Shown: positions 7,463 to 17,317, counted from the first letter of the stretch. The stretch: 64,000 nt of DNA from Algoriphagus aquimarinus (GCF_900112005.1 NZ_FOKK01000005.1:225183-289182); one strand, 5' to 3'. Translations and numbers: made by a program. The notes: generated from the sequence alone by a model not told the origin.

Positions 7463-8676
7463 GCGCTTGGATTTTGAATGAATTTACCGATGATTTCACA
7501 CTTGAGTTCTGTTTCTTCCCACTCTTTTTCAGGGTCAGAATCCTCAGTCACTCCCGCACCCGCGTAAAGTGTTGCTTGGTTGTCATGAAGACTTGCAGTC
7601 CTTAAATTGACATAAATAGAAGTGCTTCCCTGGATATTCACAGGACCTAAAAATCCTGAGAAAAATGAACGGTCAAAGCCTTCATATTCCTGAAGAAAGT
7701 CATGTGCTTCGCGCCTAGGCATTCCACAAACTGCAGAGGTTGGATGAAGAAGACCGAGCATAATAGATCCAAGTTCTGGAAATCCAGTTTCATTCATGTT
7801 GATTCTGAAATCAGAACGTAAATGAAGAAGATTGCCAGCAAGAACTGTCTTTGGACCATGCTCCTCGTATTCTCGAAGGCGTATTTTTTTAAAGCAGGAA
7901 ACGATATACCTACTAACTAATGCTTGTTCTTCTATTTCTTTTTGAGTCCAAGCTACCGACTTGAGCGGATTATCACCAGTTGCCTTTTGCGTACCAGCTA
8001 GAGACATGGTGTAAAAAATATCACCTTTGGTCTCAATCAAAGTCTCTGGTGAAGCGCCAATCCAAGTGCCCACGTGGGGCAAATGGAAGAAGTTGATAAA
8101 GGCATTTGGGTATGCCTCCATTAAACTCAAAAGAGTACAGCTCAAATTGAAACTTGAAGGAATAGAGATCGTCTTTGTCCGTGCAGGAACTACCTTCTCC
8201 AGTTTATCTTCTTGGATTGCTTTAATGCCTTCTTTGACTAACTGAGTAAAATGATCCTTCTCTTCACTTAGTTTAGAGTTTTGTACTTTGCTCACTAAAG
8301 TTTGATTAATCAATAATTCCCTGATTTCTTCTGGGGAAAGCTTATTCTGATTATTCAATTGAACTTTAGCCCACTCAGGAAGTTCATCGCTGTCCAGTGG
8401 TCTGTCAATCTCAAAGGAAAAGTACTTGTTAGCCTTGATAAAGTAGGCTTTTTTATCTGCTTGATCAGCAAAAGGATGAACGATAAACCCTGGATCAAGG
8501 CCTTCAATAGATAAACCAACTTTAACTGGTTCCGTTGTATCGTCTAAAACAATTTCTACGGTATTGGATTTTGGCTTTCGCCAGATGGCAAATGAACCGC
8601 CAGAAGTCAAACCTAGTTGAAGTAGGAGTTGAAGAATTTCTGTTTTAGTATGATTAGTAGCTACGTTGGTATGCAT
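7459..8676 (-). CDS. menF: Isochorismate synthase (chorismate-binding enzyme)
   Basis: 405 residues. It isomerises chorismate to isochorismate, the committed step toward menaquinone. The C-terminal two thirds is a chorismate-binding domain, with VVPARTKTI near 165, the GASPET motif, FLHPTSAVCGMPRREAHDFL-like residues near 310-330, and a terminal W-E-E-T-ELKCEIIGKF segment carrying the Mg-binding glutamates. Salicylate or anthranilate synthases share the fold, but coupling to menD by a TTGA overlap makes MenF by far the best call. Upstream it shares one base with the thioesterase stop (TAATG), so all three genes are translationally coupled. Confidence 0.93.
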   Translation of the reverse strand: MHTNVATNHTKTEILQLLLQLGLTSGGSFAIWRKPKSNTVEIVLDDTTEPVKVGLSIEGLDPGFIVHPFADQADKKAYFIKANKYFSFEIDRPLDSDELPEWAKVQLNNQNKLSPEEIRELLINQTLVSKVQNSKLSEEKDHFTQLVKEGIKAIQEDKLEKVVPARTKTISIPSSFNLSCTLLSLMEAYPNAFINFFHLPHVGTWIGASPETLIETKGDIFYTMSLAGTQKATGDNPLKSVAWTQKEIEEQALVSRYIVSCFKKIRLREYEEHGPKTVLAGNLLHLRSDFRINMNETGFPELGSIMLGLLHPTSAVCGMPRREAHDFLQEYEGFDRSFFSGFLGPVNIQGSTSIYVNLRTASLHDNQATLYAGAGVTEDSDPEKEWEETELKCEIIGKFIQNPSA

Positions 8677-9098
8677 TACTTTTTGTCTAAAATCGCCATG
8701 GTGATTCTACTGATACAGCAAAGTTGACCTTGCTCATTCGTAATTTTTATTTCCCAGACCTGCGTGCTTTTACCAATATGTATTGGTGTGGTGACACCTG
8801 TGACAATGCCTGATTTTACACCTTTAAGGTGATTTGCATTGATTTCAAGGCCAACGCAAATTTGTTTTTCCAGGTCAATCGTAAGTGATGACGCCACGCT
8901 ACCAAGTGTCTCAGCAAGCACAACATTTGCTCCTCCGTGTAACAAACCCATTGGCTGTTTTGTTCTCTCGTCTACAGGCATCGTTGCGGTAAGATGATTA
9001 TCACCGATTTCTGTGAACAGAATTCCCAGATGTTCAGTCATTGTGTTTCTTCCGCTCTGGTTAATTTGATCCAATGAAGGCTTTTGGGAGAATACCAT
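8676..9098 (-). CDS. menI: Hotdog-fold thioesterase, probable 1,4-dihydroxy-2-naphthoyl-CoA hydrolase
   Basis: 140 residues of the PaaI/YdiI-type 4HBT family. The signature PMGLLHGGANVVLAETLGSVAS carries the conserved HGG and the catalytic acidic residue one helix later. Later strands (GLEINANHLKGVKSGIVTG) are typical. First gene of the operon leading to menF and menD, so hydrolysis of DHNA-CoA is the likely role. The family is promiscuous, so the substrate is inferred from context. ATG at 9098; the intergenic region of 52 bp to the divergent phosphatase gene must hold both promoters. Confidence 0.82.
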   Translation of the reverse strand: MVFSQKPSLDQINQSGRNTMTEHLGILFTEIGDNHLTATMPVDERTKQPMGLLHGGANVVLAETLGSVASSLTIDLEKQICVGLEINANHLKGVKSGIVTGVTTPIHIGKSTQVWEIKITNEQGQLCCISRITMAILDKK

Positions 9099-9150
9099 GA
9101 AGTTTAAAGTAAATGAGTTTTCTTTGGGGTGCAGACAAAAATAGATAATC

Positions 9151-9774
9151 TTGAATCGAAAAAAAATTTACTTAGTTAGGCACGGACAAACTGACTATAA
9201 TCTCAAAGGAGTAGTGCAAGGAAGTGGGATCGATGCGCCGATCAACGCGAACGGGAGAAAGCAAGCTGATGCATTTTTTGAAGCTTACAAAAGCATTCCA
9301 TTTGATCATTCGTATTATACTGGTCTTCAGCGTACTAAACAATCAATTCAGTCTTTTTTGGACTTAGGTATTCCTGCCGTTTCCACTACTGACCTTAATG
9401 AGATTTCTTGGGGAGATTACGAAGGATTGCCGATGTCACATGAAGAAAATCAATATTATCAGCATATGTTGGAGCAATGGAAACTGGGTAATCTAGATTA
9501 TTGCATTGCGGGTGGGGAAAGCCCTAATATAGTAGCTAAGCGTATGCAGCGAGGTATAGATGCGATTATATCAGGACCTGGAAATACGATATTGGTTTGC
9601 ATGCACGGACGAGCAATGCGCATTTTCTTGAGTTTGATTATGAAGCAAGATTTATGTCACATGGATATGTTTGAGCATAAAAATCTATGCCTATATCTAC
9701 TCGAGCAAAAAGAAGATGGTGCTTTTGAATTGTTAAAAAGAAACGATACCGAGCATCTTAAGGAGCTGGGGTAG
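9151..9774 (+). CDS. Histidine phosphatase family protein
   Basis: 207 residues of the phosphoglycerate-mutase-like branch of the histidine phosphatase superfamily. It opens with YLVRHGQTDYN, whose RHG histidine is phosphorylated during catalysis. The second active-site histidine is in LVCMHGRAMR near residue 150. GLQRTKQS supplies a phosphate-pocket arginine. The start is TTG at 9151; an in-frame TAG lies at 9142-9144 and no ATG fits before the RHG strand. The substrate (sugar phosphate, phosphoglycerate or alpha-ribazole phosphate) cannot be told. The 3' end overlaps the convergent gene by 17 bp. Confidence 0.88.
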   Translation: MNRKKIYLVRHGQTDYNLKGVVQGSGIDAPINANGRKQADAFFEAYKSIPFDHSYYTGLQRTKQSIQSFLDLGIPAVSTTDLNEISWGDYEGLPMSHEENQYYQHMLEQWKLGNLDYCIAGGESPNIVAKRMQRGIDAIISGPGNTILVCMHGRAMRIFLSLIMKQDLCHMDMFEHKNLCLYLLEQKEDGAFELLKRNDTEHLKELG

Positions 9775-10171
9775 GGCGTTTATCGTTTTTCTTCTTTTGT
9801 TGATTTGCTTCAAAAGCGATTAAGTAGTTGTCCAAGAACTTTTTGTTGGCGGTCATATCCACTAATCGGAAGGCGATCTCCTGAAGTTTCATCTCTTCAC
9901 CTTTTTCTAGTGAGACTAGAAATTGACCTAGAAAGCAAGCATCGAATTCGCATTCTGGGATGTTGATAATCATCGCAAGCTCAGAATTACCAGCATAAGA
10001 TCTTACTTTGAAAGCAGAAGAAAATTGGGATTGGATGTCTTTCAATGAGGTATTAAGCGATTTTAATTCCTTTGATTTGAATAAGACCAAAAAAGTTTTG
10101 GATTCAGTCTCTCCTGCAAAAGCAGAAAGAGAGAGAAATAGGACTATAGTTAGAATTCCAAGACTTTTCAT
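9758..10171 (-). CDS. Small secreted protein of unknown function
   Basis: 137 residues. The N-terminal signal peptide MKSLGILTIVLFLSLSAFAG is clear, so the mature protein is probably periplasmic or outer-membrane associated. I see no recognisable domain. Two cysteines occur close together (PECEFDACFLG) and could form a disulfide. The C-terminus is a basic, low-complexity tail (QQKKKNDKRPTPAP). I chose ATG at 10171 over an in-frame TTG three codons upstream because it gives a standard signal peptide. It is a single gene, convergent with the histidine phosphatase. Confidence 0.7.
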   Translation of the reverse strand: MKSLGILTIVLFLSLSAFAGETESKTFLVLFKSKELKSLNTSLKDIQSQFSSAFKVRSYAGNSELAMIINIPECEFDACFLGQFLVSLEKGEEMKLQEIAFRLVDMTANKKFLDNYLIAFEANQQKKKNDKRPTPAP

Positions 10172-10217
10172 AGCTCTCAATATATAAAATTTAATACGTT
10201 GAAAGCAAAAAAGTTAT

Positions 10218-10256
10218 AAAAAGAAACCCCGAACTGAAAGTCCGGGGTTTCTTTTT
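10218..10256. terminator. Strong bidirectional intrinsic terminator
   Basis: Arms 10218-10231 and 10243-10256 (core AAGAAACCCCG / CGGGGTTTCTT) form a 14-bp stem with U-rich tails on both strands. On the minus strand it ends the Nif3-CdsZ operon. Confidence 0.88.
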
Positions 10257-10284
10257 GTATATAAAATCGTATGATCTTCTATTC

Positions 10285-11073
10285 TTAAGCTTTGGTGGCT
10301 TTAGTAGCCTTAGTTGCTCTTTTTTTCTTTGGAGCTACTTCTTCTACTACCTCATCTTCAACTCCAGCGAGGATTCTACCGCAATGCTCACAAACGATCA
10401 ATTTTTTCTTCTCACGAATATCAGCCTGTCTTTGTGGCGGAACTGTATTAAAGCATCCACCGCAAGCACCTCTTTTAACCATTACCACTGCTAGGCCATT
10501 TTTGGCGTTCGCTCTGATTTTAGTGTATGATTTCAGAAGACGTTCGTCAACTTTCTTATTGGCTTTTTCACGATCAGTGCTAAGTTTCGCTTCATCAGAT
10601 TCGCTTTCAGAAACAATCGAAGTTAATTCGCTGTTTTTCTGATCCAAATCTTTTTGACGATCTTTTTTCACGGCACTTAATTCCTCCAAGTCCACTTTTT
10701 TGGTATCTATTCGATATCCAGCTTCAGTGATCTTTTTCTTCGCAACCTGAATCTCTAGATCCTGAAGTTCAAGCTCCTTGGTAATAGCATCGTATTCGCG
10801 GTTATTGCGAACATTCATCTGCTGCTCCTGGTACTTTTTGATCAGTTTCTCAGAGTCCTTGATGCTTTCTTTAAGCGCCTTTATTTCGTTATCAAAAGAA
10901 TCTATTTCACTTTGAAATTTCTCCAATCGAGTTTCATAACCAGCAATTTCATCTTCTAAGTCCTGAACCTCTTCTGGAAGAGCTCCGCGAACCTTGATGA
11001 TGGCGTCTAGTTTTGAATCTAAAAGTTGAAGGTTGTGAATAGCTTCGAGTTTCTGTGCTACTGTACTTTCCAT
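10285..11073 (-). CDS. Coiled-coil C4 zinc-ribbon protein (CdsZ/DUF164 family)
   Basis: 262 residues. Residues about 20-170 form a long antiparallel coiled coil rich in E, K and L. A C4 zinc ribbon follows with ACGGC (Cys204, Cys207) and VCEHCG (Cys228, Cys231). The C-terminal tail is Lys/Ala/Thr-rich (KKKRATKATKATKA), suggesting nucleic-acid contact. It belongs to the zinc-ribbon family that includes CdsZ and H. pylori HP0958, linked to RNA binding and ribosome or flagellar regulation. It is separated from the upstream Nif3-like gene by only 3 bp, a conserved pairing in Bacteroidota. The exact role is unknown. Confidence 0.85.
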   Translation of the reverse strand: MESTVAQKLEAIHNLQLLDSKLDAIIKVRGALPEEVQDLEDEIAGYETRLEKFQSEIDSFDNEIKALKESIKDSEKLIKKYQEQQMNVRNNREYDAITKELELQDLEIQVAKKKITEAGYRIDTKKVDLEELSAVKKDRQKDLDQKNSELTSIVSESESDEAKLSTDREKANKKVDERLLKSYTKIRANAKNGLAVVMVKRGACGGCFNTVPPQRQADIREKKKLIVCEHCGRILAGVEDEVVEEVAPKKKRATKATKATKA

Positions 11074-11076
11074 GTA

Positions 11077-12177
11077 CTATCGGTAGGATGAGGGATTTGT
11101 AACTACTTTTGTCAAATAGAGTGCAATATTAGGAAAATTTTGTGACAATAACTCTTGGAGTAATTCTTTTGTGAAAATTTCGCTCTCATAATGTCCGATG
11201 TCACAGAGAATTAATGCTCCGTCCGCATCAAAAAACTCATGGTATTTCACATCTGCAGTGACGAAAACGTCTGCACCGGCACGAATAGCGTCTCTGAGTA
11301 GGAAAATGCCTGCTCCACCGCAGACTGCGACTTTCGAGATTTTCCTAGAAATTACTTGCGTGTGCTTGATTACGTCGAGGTTCATTTTGGCTTTGAGGTA
11401 ATCCAAAAACTCTTCGCCTTCCATTTCTTGAGTTAGCGTTCCTATCATTCCTGCACCAACTTCTTGATTTTCATTTTCAAGACTTTGCACATAGTAGGCC
11501 ACCTCCTCGTAAGAATGCGCTTCACGCATTTTACGCAATACTTTTGGGAGTGCATGGTTAGAAACCAAAACCTCCACGCGGATCTCTTGTTCTTCTTGAG
11601 CTTTTCCGCGCTCTCCGATAGTTGGGTTAGCTTTTGCCGAAGGTGTATAGGTTCCTGTACCTTTTACCTGAAAAGAACAATCTGCGTATTCCCCGATCTT
11701 GCCTGCTCCCGCAGCATAAACTGCTTGAAGGACTTTATCTTTCTCCGGCTCAGGAACGTAAAAAACGAGTTTGCTTAGTACTTGACTTTTTGGCTTTAAG
11801 ATTTTAGTGTCTAGAAGATCCAATCGATCTGAAATCCGCTTATTTACTCCGTGAGCTACATGGTCTAGATTAGTGTGAATGGCATAGATGGCAATGTCAT
11901 TTTTGATCGCTTTGATGATCGTTCTCTCTACGTAATTCTTTCCCGTGAGGCTTTTCAATCCTTTGAAAACGATAGGGTGATGAGCCACGATCATATTGGC
12001 GCCCAGTTCTATAGCTTCTTCGACGGTAGATTCTATGCAGTCAAGTGAGCAAACAATTCCCGTCACTTCGGAATTGCTGTCTCCTGTGATCAAAGTAGCG
12101 TTGTCGTACGACTCCTGATAGGATGGAGGGGCGATTTGCTCCAAGTAGGAAATCACATCGCTAATCTTGTATCCCAT
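11077..12177 (-). CDS. Nif3-like dinuclear metal-centre protein
   Basis: 366 residues of the NIF3/DUF34 (YqfO/YbgI) family. N-terminal metal ligands are in VAHHPIVFKG (His-His near 65) and AIHTNLDHV (Asp/His near 100). The C-terminal half of the site is in DIGHYESEIF near residue 325. A YqfO-type insert domain of about 110 residues lies in the middle (about 135-240), as in the long form of the family. The biochemical role is unresolved; GTP cyclohydrolase I type 2 annotations are not well supported. It is upstream of, and coupled to, the zinc-ribbon gene, and divergent from lpxK. Confidence 0.92.
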   Translation of the reverse strand: MGYKISDVISYLEQIAPPSYQESYDNATLITGDSNSEVTGIVCSLDCIESTVEEAIELGANMIVAHHPIVFKGLKSLTGKNYVERTIIKAIKNDIAIYAIHTNLDHVAHGVNKRISDRLDLLDTKILKPKSQVLSKLVFYVPEPEKDKVLQAVYAAGAGKIGEYADCSFQVKGTGTYTPSAKANPTIGERGKAQEEQEIRVEVLVSNHALPKVLRKMREAHSYEEVAYYVQSLENENQEVGAGMIGTLTQEMEGEEFLDYLKAKMNLDVIKHTQVISRKISKVAVCGGAGIFLLRDAIRAGADVFVTADVKYHEFFDADGALILCDIGHYESEIFTKELLQELLSQNFPNIALYLTKVVTNPSSYR

Positions 12178-12216
12178 AATTTTTCTGTTTATTTGATCAA
12201 AAATAGTAATTCTGGA

Positions 12217-13272
12217 ATGCGCTGGTACGCTTTTTTACTTTATCCTTTTGCTTTATTGTATGATTTGGTCACCCTACTTCGAAATTGGTTTTTCGATTTG
12301 GGCTGGCTGAAAAGTATGTCATCTACGATACCAAGTATCCTAGTCGGAAATCTGAGTGTAGGAGGGACAGGGAAAACTCCCATGGTGGAATTTTTGATTC
12401 GGATGCTGCACAAAGAGTATCGTGTGGCCACGCTGAGTAGAGGATATGGTCGAAAAACCAAAGGATTTCTAGAAGCTGATCCACAGGTTTTCCCCGACCA
12501 GATAGGTGATGAGCCATTTCAGATTTATCAAAAATTTGGTCAAGAGATTTCTGTGTTTGTAGGAGAAGATCGGGTGAATGCACTAGAGAAGATAGCTCAA
12601 ATGTCAGATGTACCAGAGCTAATTATCTTAGATGATGCCTTTCAGCATCGCTACGTGACCGCTGATTTGAATATTCTTTTGTCAACATACCAGAGTCCTT
12701 TTTTTTCTGATTTTCTTTTGCCCATGGGCCGACTCAGAGAAAATAGAGCTGGCGCAATAAGAGCTGATGTAGTGGTCATTACTAAATGCCCCGAAAATCT
12801 GAATACAGCCGAAAGATCTAGATTGGAAAGAGAGGTAGTTACTTACAGTAAAGCCAATACACCCGTGTTGTTTTCATCTATTTCTTATGGTATGCCAACC
12901 CCATTGGTTGATTCGTTTTCTTTTTCGTCTAAAATAATACTGCTTACAGGCCTCGCAAACGATCAACCGCTGATTGATTTTGTAAGTGAAAAATTTGAGC
13001 TAGTAGAGGTGATGAGTTATCCGGATCATCATGAGTATTCTGAGACTGATTTCGATAGAGTACGGAGTGCAATGAAGCAACATGCATCGCAGAATCCCGT
13101 TGTTGTTACGACCGAAAAAGATGCTGTGAAAGTTAAATCCAACGCGCCCAAAGGATTTCTGGAAGAAATTCCGATTTTTGTGCTTGCTATAGAAGTGAAG
13201 TTTTCACCAGCTGACGAGTTAACTTTGGCACTATTAATCAATCAAAAGGTCTTCAAAAAGGACAATATCTAA
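12217..13272 (+). CDS. lpxK: Tetraacyldisaccharide 4'-kinase
   Basis: 351 residues from ATG 12217. It phosphorylates the 4' position of lipid A disaccharide at the inner membrane face. An N-terminal membrane helix (WYAFLLYPFALLYDLV) precedes the Walker A motif GGTGKTP (49-55), with LDDAFQHR (Walker B-like D-D-x-F-Q-H) and a C-terminal TEKDAVK motif. The frame is open upstream to 12136, but that extension overlaps the divergent Nif3 gene and lacks family similarity. It is immediately followed, without spacing, by the porin gene, so LPS and outer-membrane protein genes are co-expressed. Confidence 0.94.
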   Translation: MRWYAFLLYPFALLYDLVTLLRNWFFDLGWLKSMSSTIPSILVGNLSVGGTGKTPMVEFLIRMLHKEYRVATLSRGYGRKTKGFLEADPQVFPDQIGDEPFQIYQKFGQEISVFVGEDRVNALEKIAQMSDVPELIILDDAFQHRYVTADLNILLSTYQSPFFSDFLLPMGRLRENRAGAIRADVVVITKCPENLNTAERSRLEREVVTYSKANTPVLFSSISYGMPTPLVDSFSFSSKIILLTGLANDQPLIDFVSEKFELVEVMSYPDHHEYSETDFDRVRSAMKQHASQNPVVVTTEKDAVKVKSNAPKGFLEEIPIFVLAIEVKFSPADELTLALLINQKVFKKDNI

Positions 13273-15234
13273 GTGAATAAACGGTTTCTCGGTTTCTTAT
13301 TTTTCCTCACGATTGCGAGTGTCCAATTCGCATTTGCACAGCGTACTATTCCCAGAACTGGACAGAATACAAATCAGCAAGGAAATAGAGAGGTAACTGA
13401 TCCAGATGAAGAGGAGGAAGGCATAGTGGGGAGAAGATCTCTATTAGATGATAGTACGAAGATGGTTTATGGGCCTAAAACCAGTTTGTATTTTTATGAG
13501 AAAGATATCAAACGAAACAACCTGATTCTTTATCCTCAGGATACTGCTCTGACCAATTTCCACAACTATGATCCAGTTGGTAAAAGCAATTGGAAATATC
13601 AGGATTTGGGAAATATAGGAAGTGCTACTAAGTCAATTTATTATGAAATACCTGATGTAATCGGGGCTAGATCTGGATTCTCCGCGTACGATTTGTATTA
13701 TCATGCACCGGAGAATAACAAGTATTTCGATACCAAATCCCCATTCACTGAAATGTCAGCGTTCTTCGGTGGAGGACAACGAAACATGCTGGATTTGGCG
13801 TTTGCAAGGAATATTAATTCTCGATGGAATGTAGGGTTTGATTTGCATACGATAAGAGCGAGAAAGACATTGAATCCAGTGGCAAGGGATGATAATATGG
13901 TGTCACAAACTTCCTATTCCCTTCATACTAATTATCGCTCGGAAAATGGGAAGTATTGGTTTTTGGGCAACTTTTCCAGGATGCTCCACAAGGTCAACGA
14001 AATAGGAGGTATTATTCCTCCGGGGATTGATACCACTTCGGTCTATTTTACCTACGAAGATGCTAAAGTATGGCTGAGTAATACGCAAGCGAGTGATTTG
14101 AGACAAGAGTATAGGTTCTATCACGAGTATAGTGTCAGGGATGAGTTGCAGATCTATCATATTTTTGATCAAAAGAATAAGGACTTCACTTTAACTGCGG
14201 CCTTGACTGGAAGTGATTCCCTTTTCTATCCAAGTACTCGCCTCAATGCAACGTTGGAGAACACTCAGTCGGATACGACGAGGAACTATAGTGATTTCAA
14301 AGAGTGGGGCAATGAAGTCGGCTTTAAAGGCAGCTTCAAGGGATTCTATTATAATGCTCACGCAAAATTTAGGGCAGGCAGGATGAAAAGCACTTTTTAT
14401 CCTGATAAAAATAACTTCAATGAGGTTTATTTGGGTGGAGAGTTGATAGGTAAGATTTCTGATAAATGGTCTATCAGTGCCGATGGGGAATATTTGATTC
14501 CTGGAGCATTCAAGTTACATGGATTGTTTATTTCTCCTTGGCTTGAGGTGGATTATACCAAGGCTGTTTATAAACCTACTTCCATGCAACAGATGTATTA
14601 CGGGAATCACTACCAATGGGAAAATGATTTCGGTAATGTAGGAGTAGATCAGATTCGTGGAGTTTTAAAGTTGGATTTTGATAAAATCCAGCTTCGGCCT
14701 TCTGTGACAATTAATAGAGTAAATAACTACGTTTATTTCAATGAAGACCGTAAAGCTGAGCAAGCTAGTGGAGAAGCATTTATGTTGATTCCAGGGCTGA
14801 AAGCTAAAGTGCGTATCGGTCGGAAATTTCAGTGGGATACTGAGGTGATATACACTCAGATTTCTGGTGAAGCGAGCGATAAATTTAGAATTCCTAAATT
14901 CTACGGAAACACCAAGTTTTACTTCGATAGTCCAATGTTCAACGACAATGTCTATGTTCAACTTGGACTGGACATCCGTTATCATTCCGATTATTTTGCG
15001 GAAGCTTATTTCCCATCTACTCAGCAGTTTTACCTTCAGAATAGCTTCAATGTCTATGCTTATCCTGTAGCAGATGTTTTCCTTGATTTCCGTATTAATC
15101 GAACTCGTGTTTTGCTCAAATACAATCACCTCAATAGTGGTTTGATGAACAAGGAAGGATATTTTATAACTCCAGATTATACAGGCTACAAGTCATTTAT
15201 TGATCTGGGAATCACCTGGTATTTATTTGATTAA
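13273..15234 (+). CDS. Putative outer-membrane porin (Bacteroidota porin family)
   Basis: 653 residues with signal peptide MNKRFLGFLFFLTIASVQFAFA and a mature beta-strand-rich sequence ending in an aromatic residue motif (LGITWYLFD), as for outer-membrane barrels. Alternating hydrophobic/aromatic strands, for example HAKFRAGRMKSTFYP, run throughout. It fits the 'putative porin' (Porin_10-like) family found in Cytophagales. The start is GTG at 13273, the base after the lpxK stop. The stop overlaps the miaE start (TAATG), making a three-gene coupled operon. The substrate is unknown. Confidence 0.82.
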   Translation: MNKRFLGFLFFLTIASVQFAFAQRTIPRTGQNTNQQGNREVTDPDEEEEGIVGRRSLLDDSTKMVYGPKTSLYFYEKDIKRNNLILYPQDTALTNFHNYDPVGKSNWKYQDLGNIGSATKSIYYEIPDVIGARSGFSAYDLYYHAPENNKYFDTKSPFTEMSAFFGGGQRNMLDLAFARNINSRWNVGFDLHTIRARKTLNPVARDDNMVSQTSYSLHTNYRSENGKYWFLGNFSRMLHKVNEIGGIIPPGIDTTSVYFTYEDAKVWLSNTQASDLRQEYRFYHEYSVRDELQIYHIFDQKNKDFTLTAALTGSDSLFYPSTRLNATLENTQSDTTRNYSDFKEWGNEVGFKGSFKGFYYNAHAKFRAGRMKSTFYPDKNNFNEVYLGGELIGKISDKWSISADGEYLIPGAFKLHGLFISPWLEVDYTKAVYKPTSMQQMYYGNHYQWENDFGNVGVDQIRGVLKLDFDKIQLRPSVTINRVNNYVYFNEDRKAEQASGEAFMLIPGLKAKVRIGRKFQWDTEVIYTQISGEASDKFRIPKFYGNTKFYFDSPMFNDNVYVQLGLDIRYHSDYFAEAYFPSTQQFYLQNSFNVYAYPVADVFLDFRINRTRVLLKYNHLNSGLMNKEGYFITPDYTGYKSFIDLGITWYLFD

Positions 15235-15848
15235 TGATGAGTTGGGAGGAAAGTACAAGACAGAAGATGTTGCATTTAAAGCTGCCAACCGACCCACGGT
15301 GGGCCAGTATAGCAGAGATGCAATTGGGGGATGTGTTGACCGATCATGCTTACTGCGAGCAAAAAGCAGCCTCGTCCTGTATTAGCATCATTGTGAGATT
15401 CAATGATAAAGAGGAGGTAGTGAATACGCTTACACCAATTGTTGCAGAAGAGTGGGGGCATTTTGAGCGGGTGCTTGAGCAGATGCGCAAGCGAGGCTTG
15501 AAGCTTGGATTTGTTAGAAGAGATGAATATGCCCTTCAACTTAAGAATTTTTCAAAGAAGGGCGGAAGCAGAATCCAGCAGCTGACAGAACAATTGTTGA
15601 TGAATGCCTTGATTGAAGCAAGAAGTTGTGAGCGATTTAAGTTGCTCTCAACTCAATTGGAAGATCCAGAGCTACAAAAGTTTTACTATGAATTGATGGT
15701 TTCTGAGGCTGGACATTTCGTGACTTTTATAGAGCTGGCTAAAAAATATGAAGATCCTCAGGTAGTGAATGAGAGATGGCAGGAATGGCTTGATTTTGAA
15801 GCTGAAGTGATGAGGAACCTTGAAGTTCGAGGTGATAGAATTCATTAA
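15234..15848 (+). CDS. miaE: tRNA-(2-methylthio-N6-isopentenyladenosine37) hydroxylase
   Basis: 204 residues of a ferritin-like di-iron monooxygenase that hydroxylates ms2i6A37 of tRNA. Metal-ligand motifs appear in order: DHAYCEQKAA (Glu42), EEWGHFERV (Glu73, His76), EARSCERF and SEAGHFVTF, the two E-x2-H pairs of the ferritin fold. LKLPTDPRW at the N-terminus is family-typical. The start ATG overlaps the porin TAA by one base; a second ATG directly follows. Its function is unrelated to the porin, so the coupling is probably historical. Confidence 0.9.
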   Translation: MMSWEESTRQKMLHLKLPTDPRWASIAEMQLGDVLTDHAYCEQKAASSCISIIVRFNDKEEVVNTLTPIVAEEWGHFERVLEQMRKRGLKLGFVRRDEYALQLKNFSKKGGSRIQQLTEQLLMNALIEARSCERFKLLSTQLEDPELQKFYYELMVSEAGHFVTFIELAKKYEDPQVVNERWQEWLDFEAEVMRNLEVRGDRIH

Positions 15849-15954
15849 GGGAATCTTAAATTTTCTTACTGAATAGTCATTTCCCCTGTAATTATTTATA
15901 CTTGACTTATCTAGCCGCGATTGCGCAAGAAAGTCGTTCTAATATGAACACACT

Positions 15955-17199
15955 ATGAATTTGATCGAAAATGTACGGGAAGCTGTCCGCTCCGTAAAAG
16001 TAAATTTACTGAGAACAATCCTGACGGGTGCCATCATTGCAATTGGTATCTCATCCCTTGTAGGTATGCTGACTGCCATAGATGGAATTAAAGCTCAAAT
16101 AGCAGATAGCTTCTCGGGTTTGGGGGCAAACTCATTCGATATAAGAAATAAAGGATTTAGTGGCGGTAGAGCAATTCAGGATGGTAAGTCAGAGAAAACT
16201 TATCCTAAACTTACTTTTCGTGAAGTGATGAACTTCAAAGAGAAGTACAATAGTGTTGGGATTTCCACTGTCTACGTTTCCGTAACGGGGAATGCTGAGA
16301 TCAAGCGAGGCTCTAAAACTACCAATCCAAATGTTCGTGTTCGTGGTGGTGATGATAACTATTTGAACATTAAAGCGATGAAGCTTGAGTCAGGTAGGAA
16401 TTTCAGTAGTATGGAAATTCAAAATGGTTATAACGTTTGCATCATCGGGAAAGAACTTGGAACAACACTTTTTGAAGCAAGTGAAGATCCTTTAAATCAA
16501 AAAATCACTGTTTTAGGGAGACCATATACTATTGTAGGGATACTTGAAGAGCAAGGAGGAGTAGGTCAGGATTCTGGCGCGGACAGACAGATTTTGGTTC
16601 CAATTGAAAATGCCAGTCGTTTGGATAAAAGAGGTAATTTCAGTTATAGTATTACTGGAGTAGCCTCTGGTCCTGAGCGGATAGATTATGAAATGGGACA
16701 GGCCATAGGAATGATGAGAGAAATCCGTCAAGATCGAGTGGCACAAGACGATTCATTTGACTTGACCAAAAGTGAGTCTGTAGCAGAAAGTTTGGAGGAG
16801 GTAGCAGGATATCTTAGAATGGGAGGTTTTGGTATAGGGTTTATTACGCTGCTAGGAGCTTCCATTGGTTTGATGAACATTATGCTAGTTTCCGTAACTG
16901 AACGTACTAGAGAGATCGGCATCCGCAAGGCACTAGGAGCTACACCGCTTAGAATCAGGCAGCAGTTTCTTATGGAAGCCATTATGATCTGTATTATAGG
17001 TGGGGCTATGGGAGTGCTCTTGGGTATTTCCATTGGAAATATTATAGCACTTGTCATCGGAGTAGGCGGTTTCCTAATTCCTTGGCTTTGGATGATAATA
17101 GCCTTTGCGATTTGCATAGTAGTAGGCCTGATGTCTGGATATTTTCCAGCATACAAAGCATCCAAGTTAGACCCGATCGAATCCTTGAGATACGAGTAA
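15955..17199 (+). CDS. MacB/FtsX-type ABC transporter permease
   Basis: 414 residues. One membrane helix at the N-terminus (about 20-45) is followed by a periplasmic MacB_PCD domain (about 45-270) and three C-terminal helices in the FtsX-like region, with [15 protein letters not shown] (about 320-334), the coupling motif to the ATPase. The C-terminus [17 protein letters not shown] is standard. No ATPase gene adjoins it, so the partner must be encoded elsewhere. Export of a peptide, antibiotic or lipoprotein is possible; the substrate is unknown. Confidence 0.9.
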   Translation: MNLIENVREAVRSVKVNLLRTILTGAIIAIGISSLVGMLTAIDGIKAQIADSFSGLGANSFDIRNKGFSGGRAIQDGKSEKTYPKLTFREVMNFKEKYNSVGISTVYVSVTGNAEIKRGSKTTNPNVRVRGGDDNYLNIKAMKLESGRNFSSMEIQNGYNVCIIGKELGTTLFEASEDPLNQKITVLGRPYTIVGILEEQGGVGQDSGADRQILVPIENASRLDKRGNFSYSITGVASGPERIDYEMGQAIGMMREIRQDRVAQDDSFDLTKSESVAESLEEVAGYLRMGGFGIGFITLLGASIGLMNIMLVSVTERTREIGIRKALGATPLRIRQQFLMEAIMICIIGGAMGVLLGISIGNIIALVIGVGGFLIPWLWMIIAFAICIVVGLMSGYFPAYKASKLDPIESLRYE

Positions 17200-17222
17200 T
17201 TATAGAACTTTTGTAAAAATTG

Positions 17223-17256
17223 AAAAGCCAGAGATTCATGAATCTCTGGCTTTTTT
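17223..17256. terminator. Intrinsic terminator after the ABC permease
   Basis: A 14-bp stem (AAAAGCCAGAGATT / AATCTCTGGCTTTT) with loop CATG, then TTTTTT on the plus strand. Confidence 0.92.
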
Positions 17257-17317
17257 GGTGTTCGAGGAGTTGGGAAATTGCATGCTAGCTGACTATAATA
17301 AGCTCCATCCCTTTGGA

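Noticed and set aside
12136..12216. N-terminal extension of LpxK
   Set aside because: It overlaps the divergent Nif3 gene; LpxK family sequence starts at the ATG at 12217.
14665..15129. 154-codon frame opposite the porin
   Set aside because: It is a shadow of the porin coding frame, with no start signal or domain.
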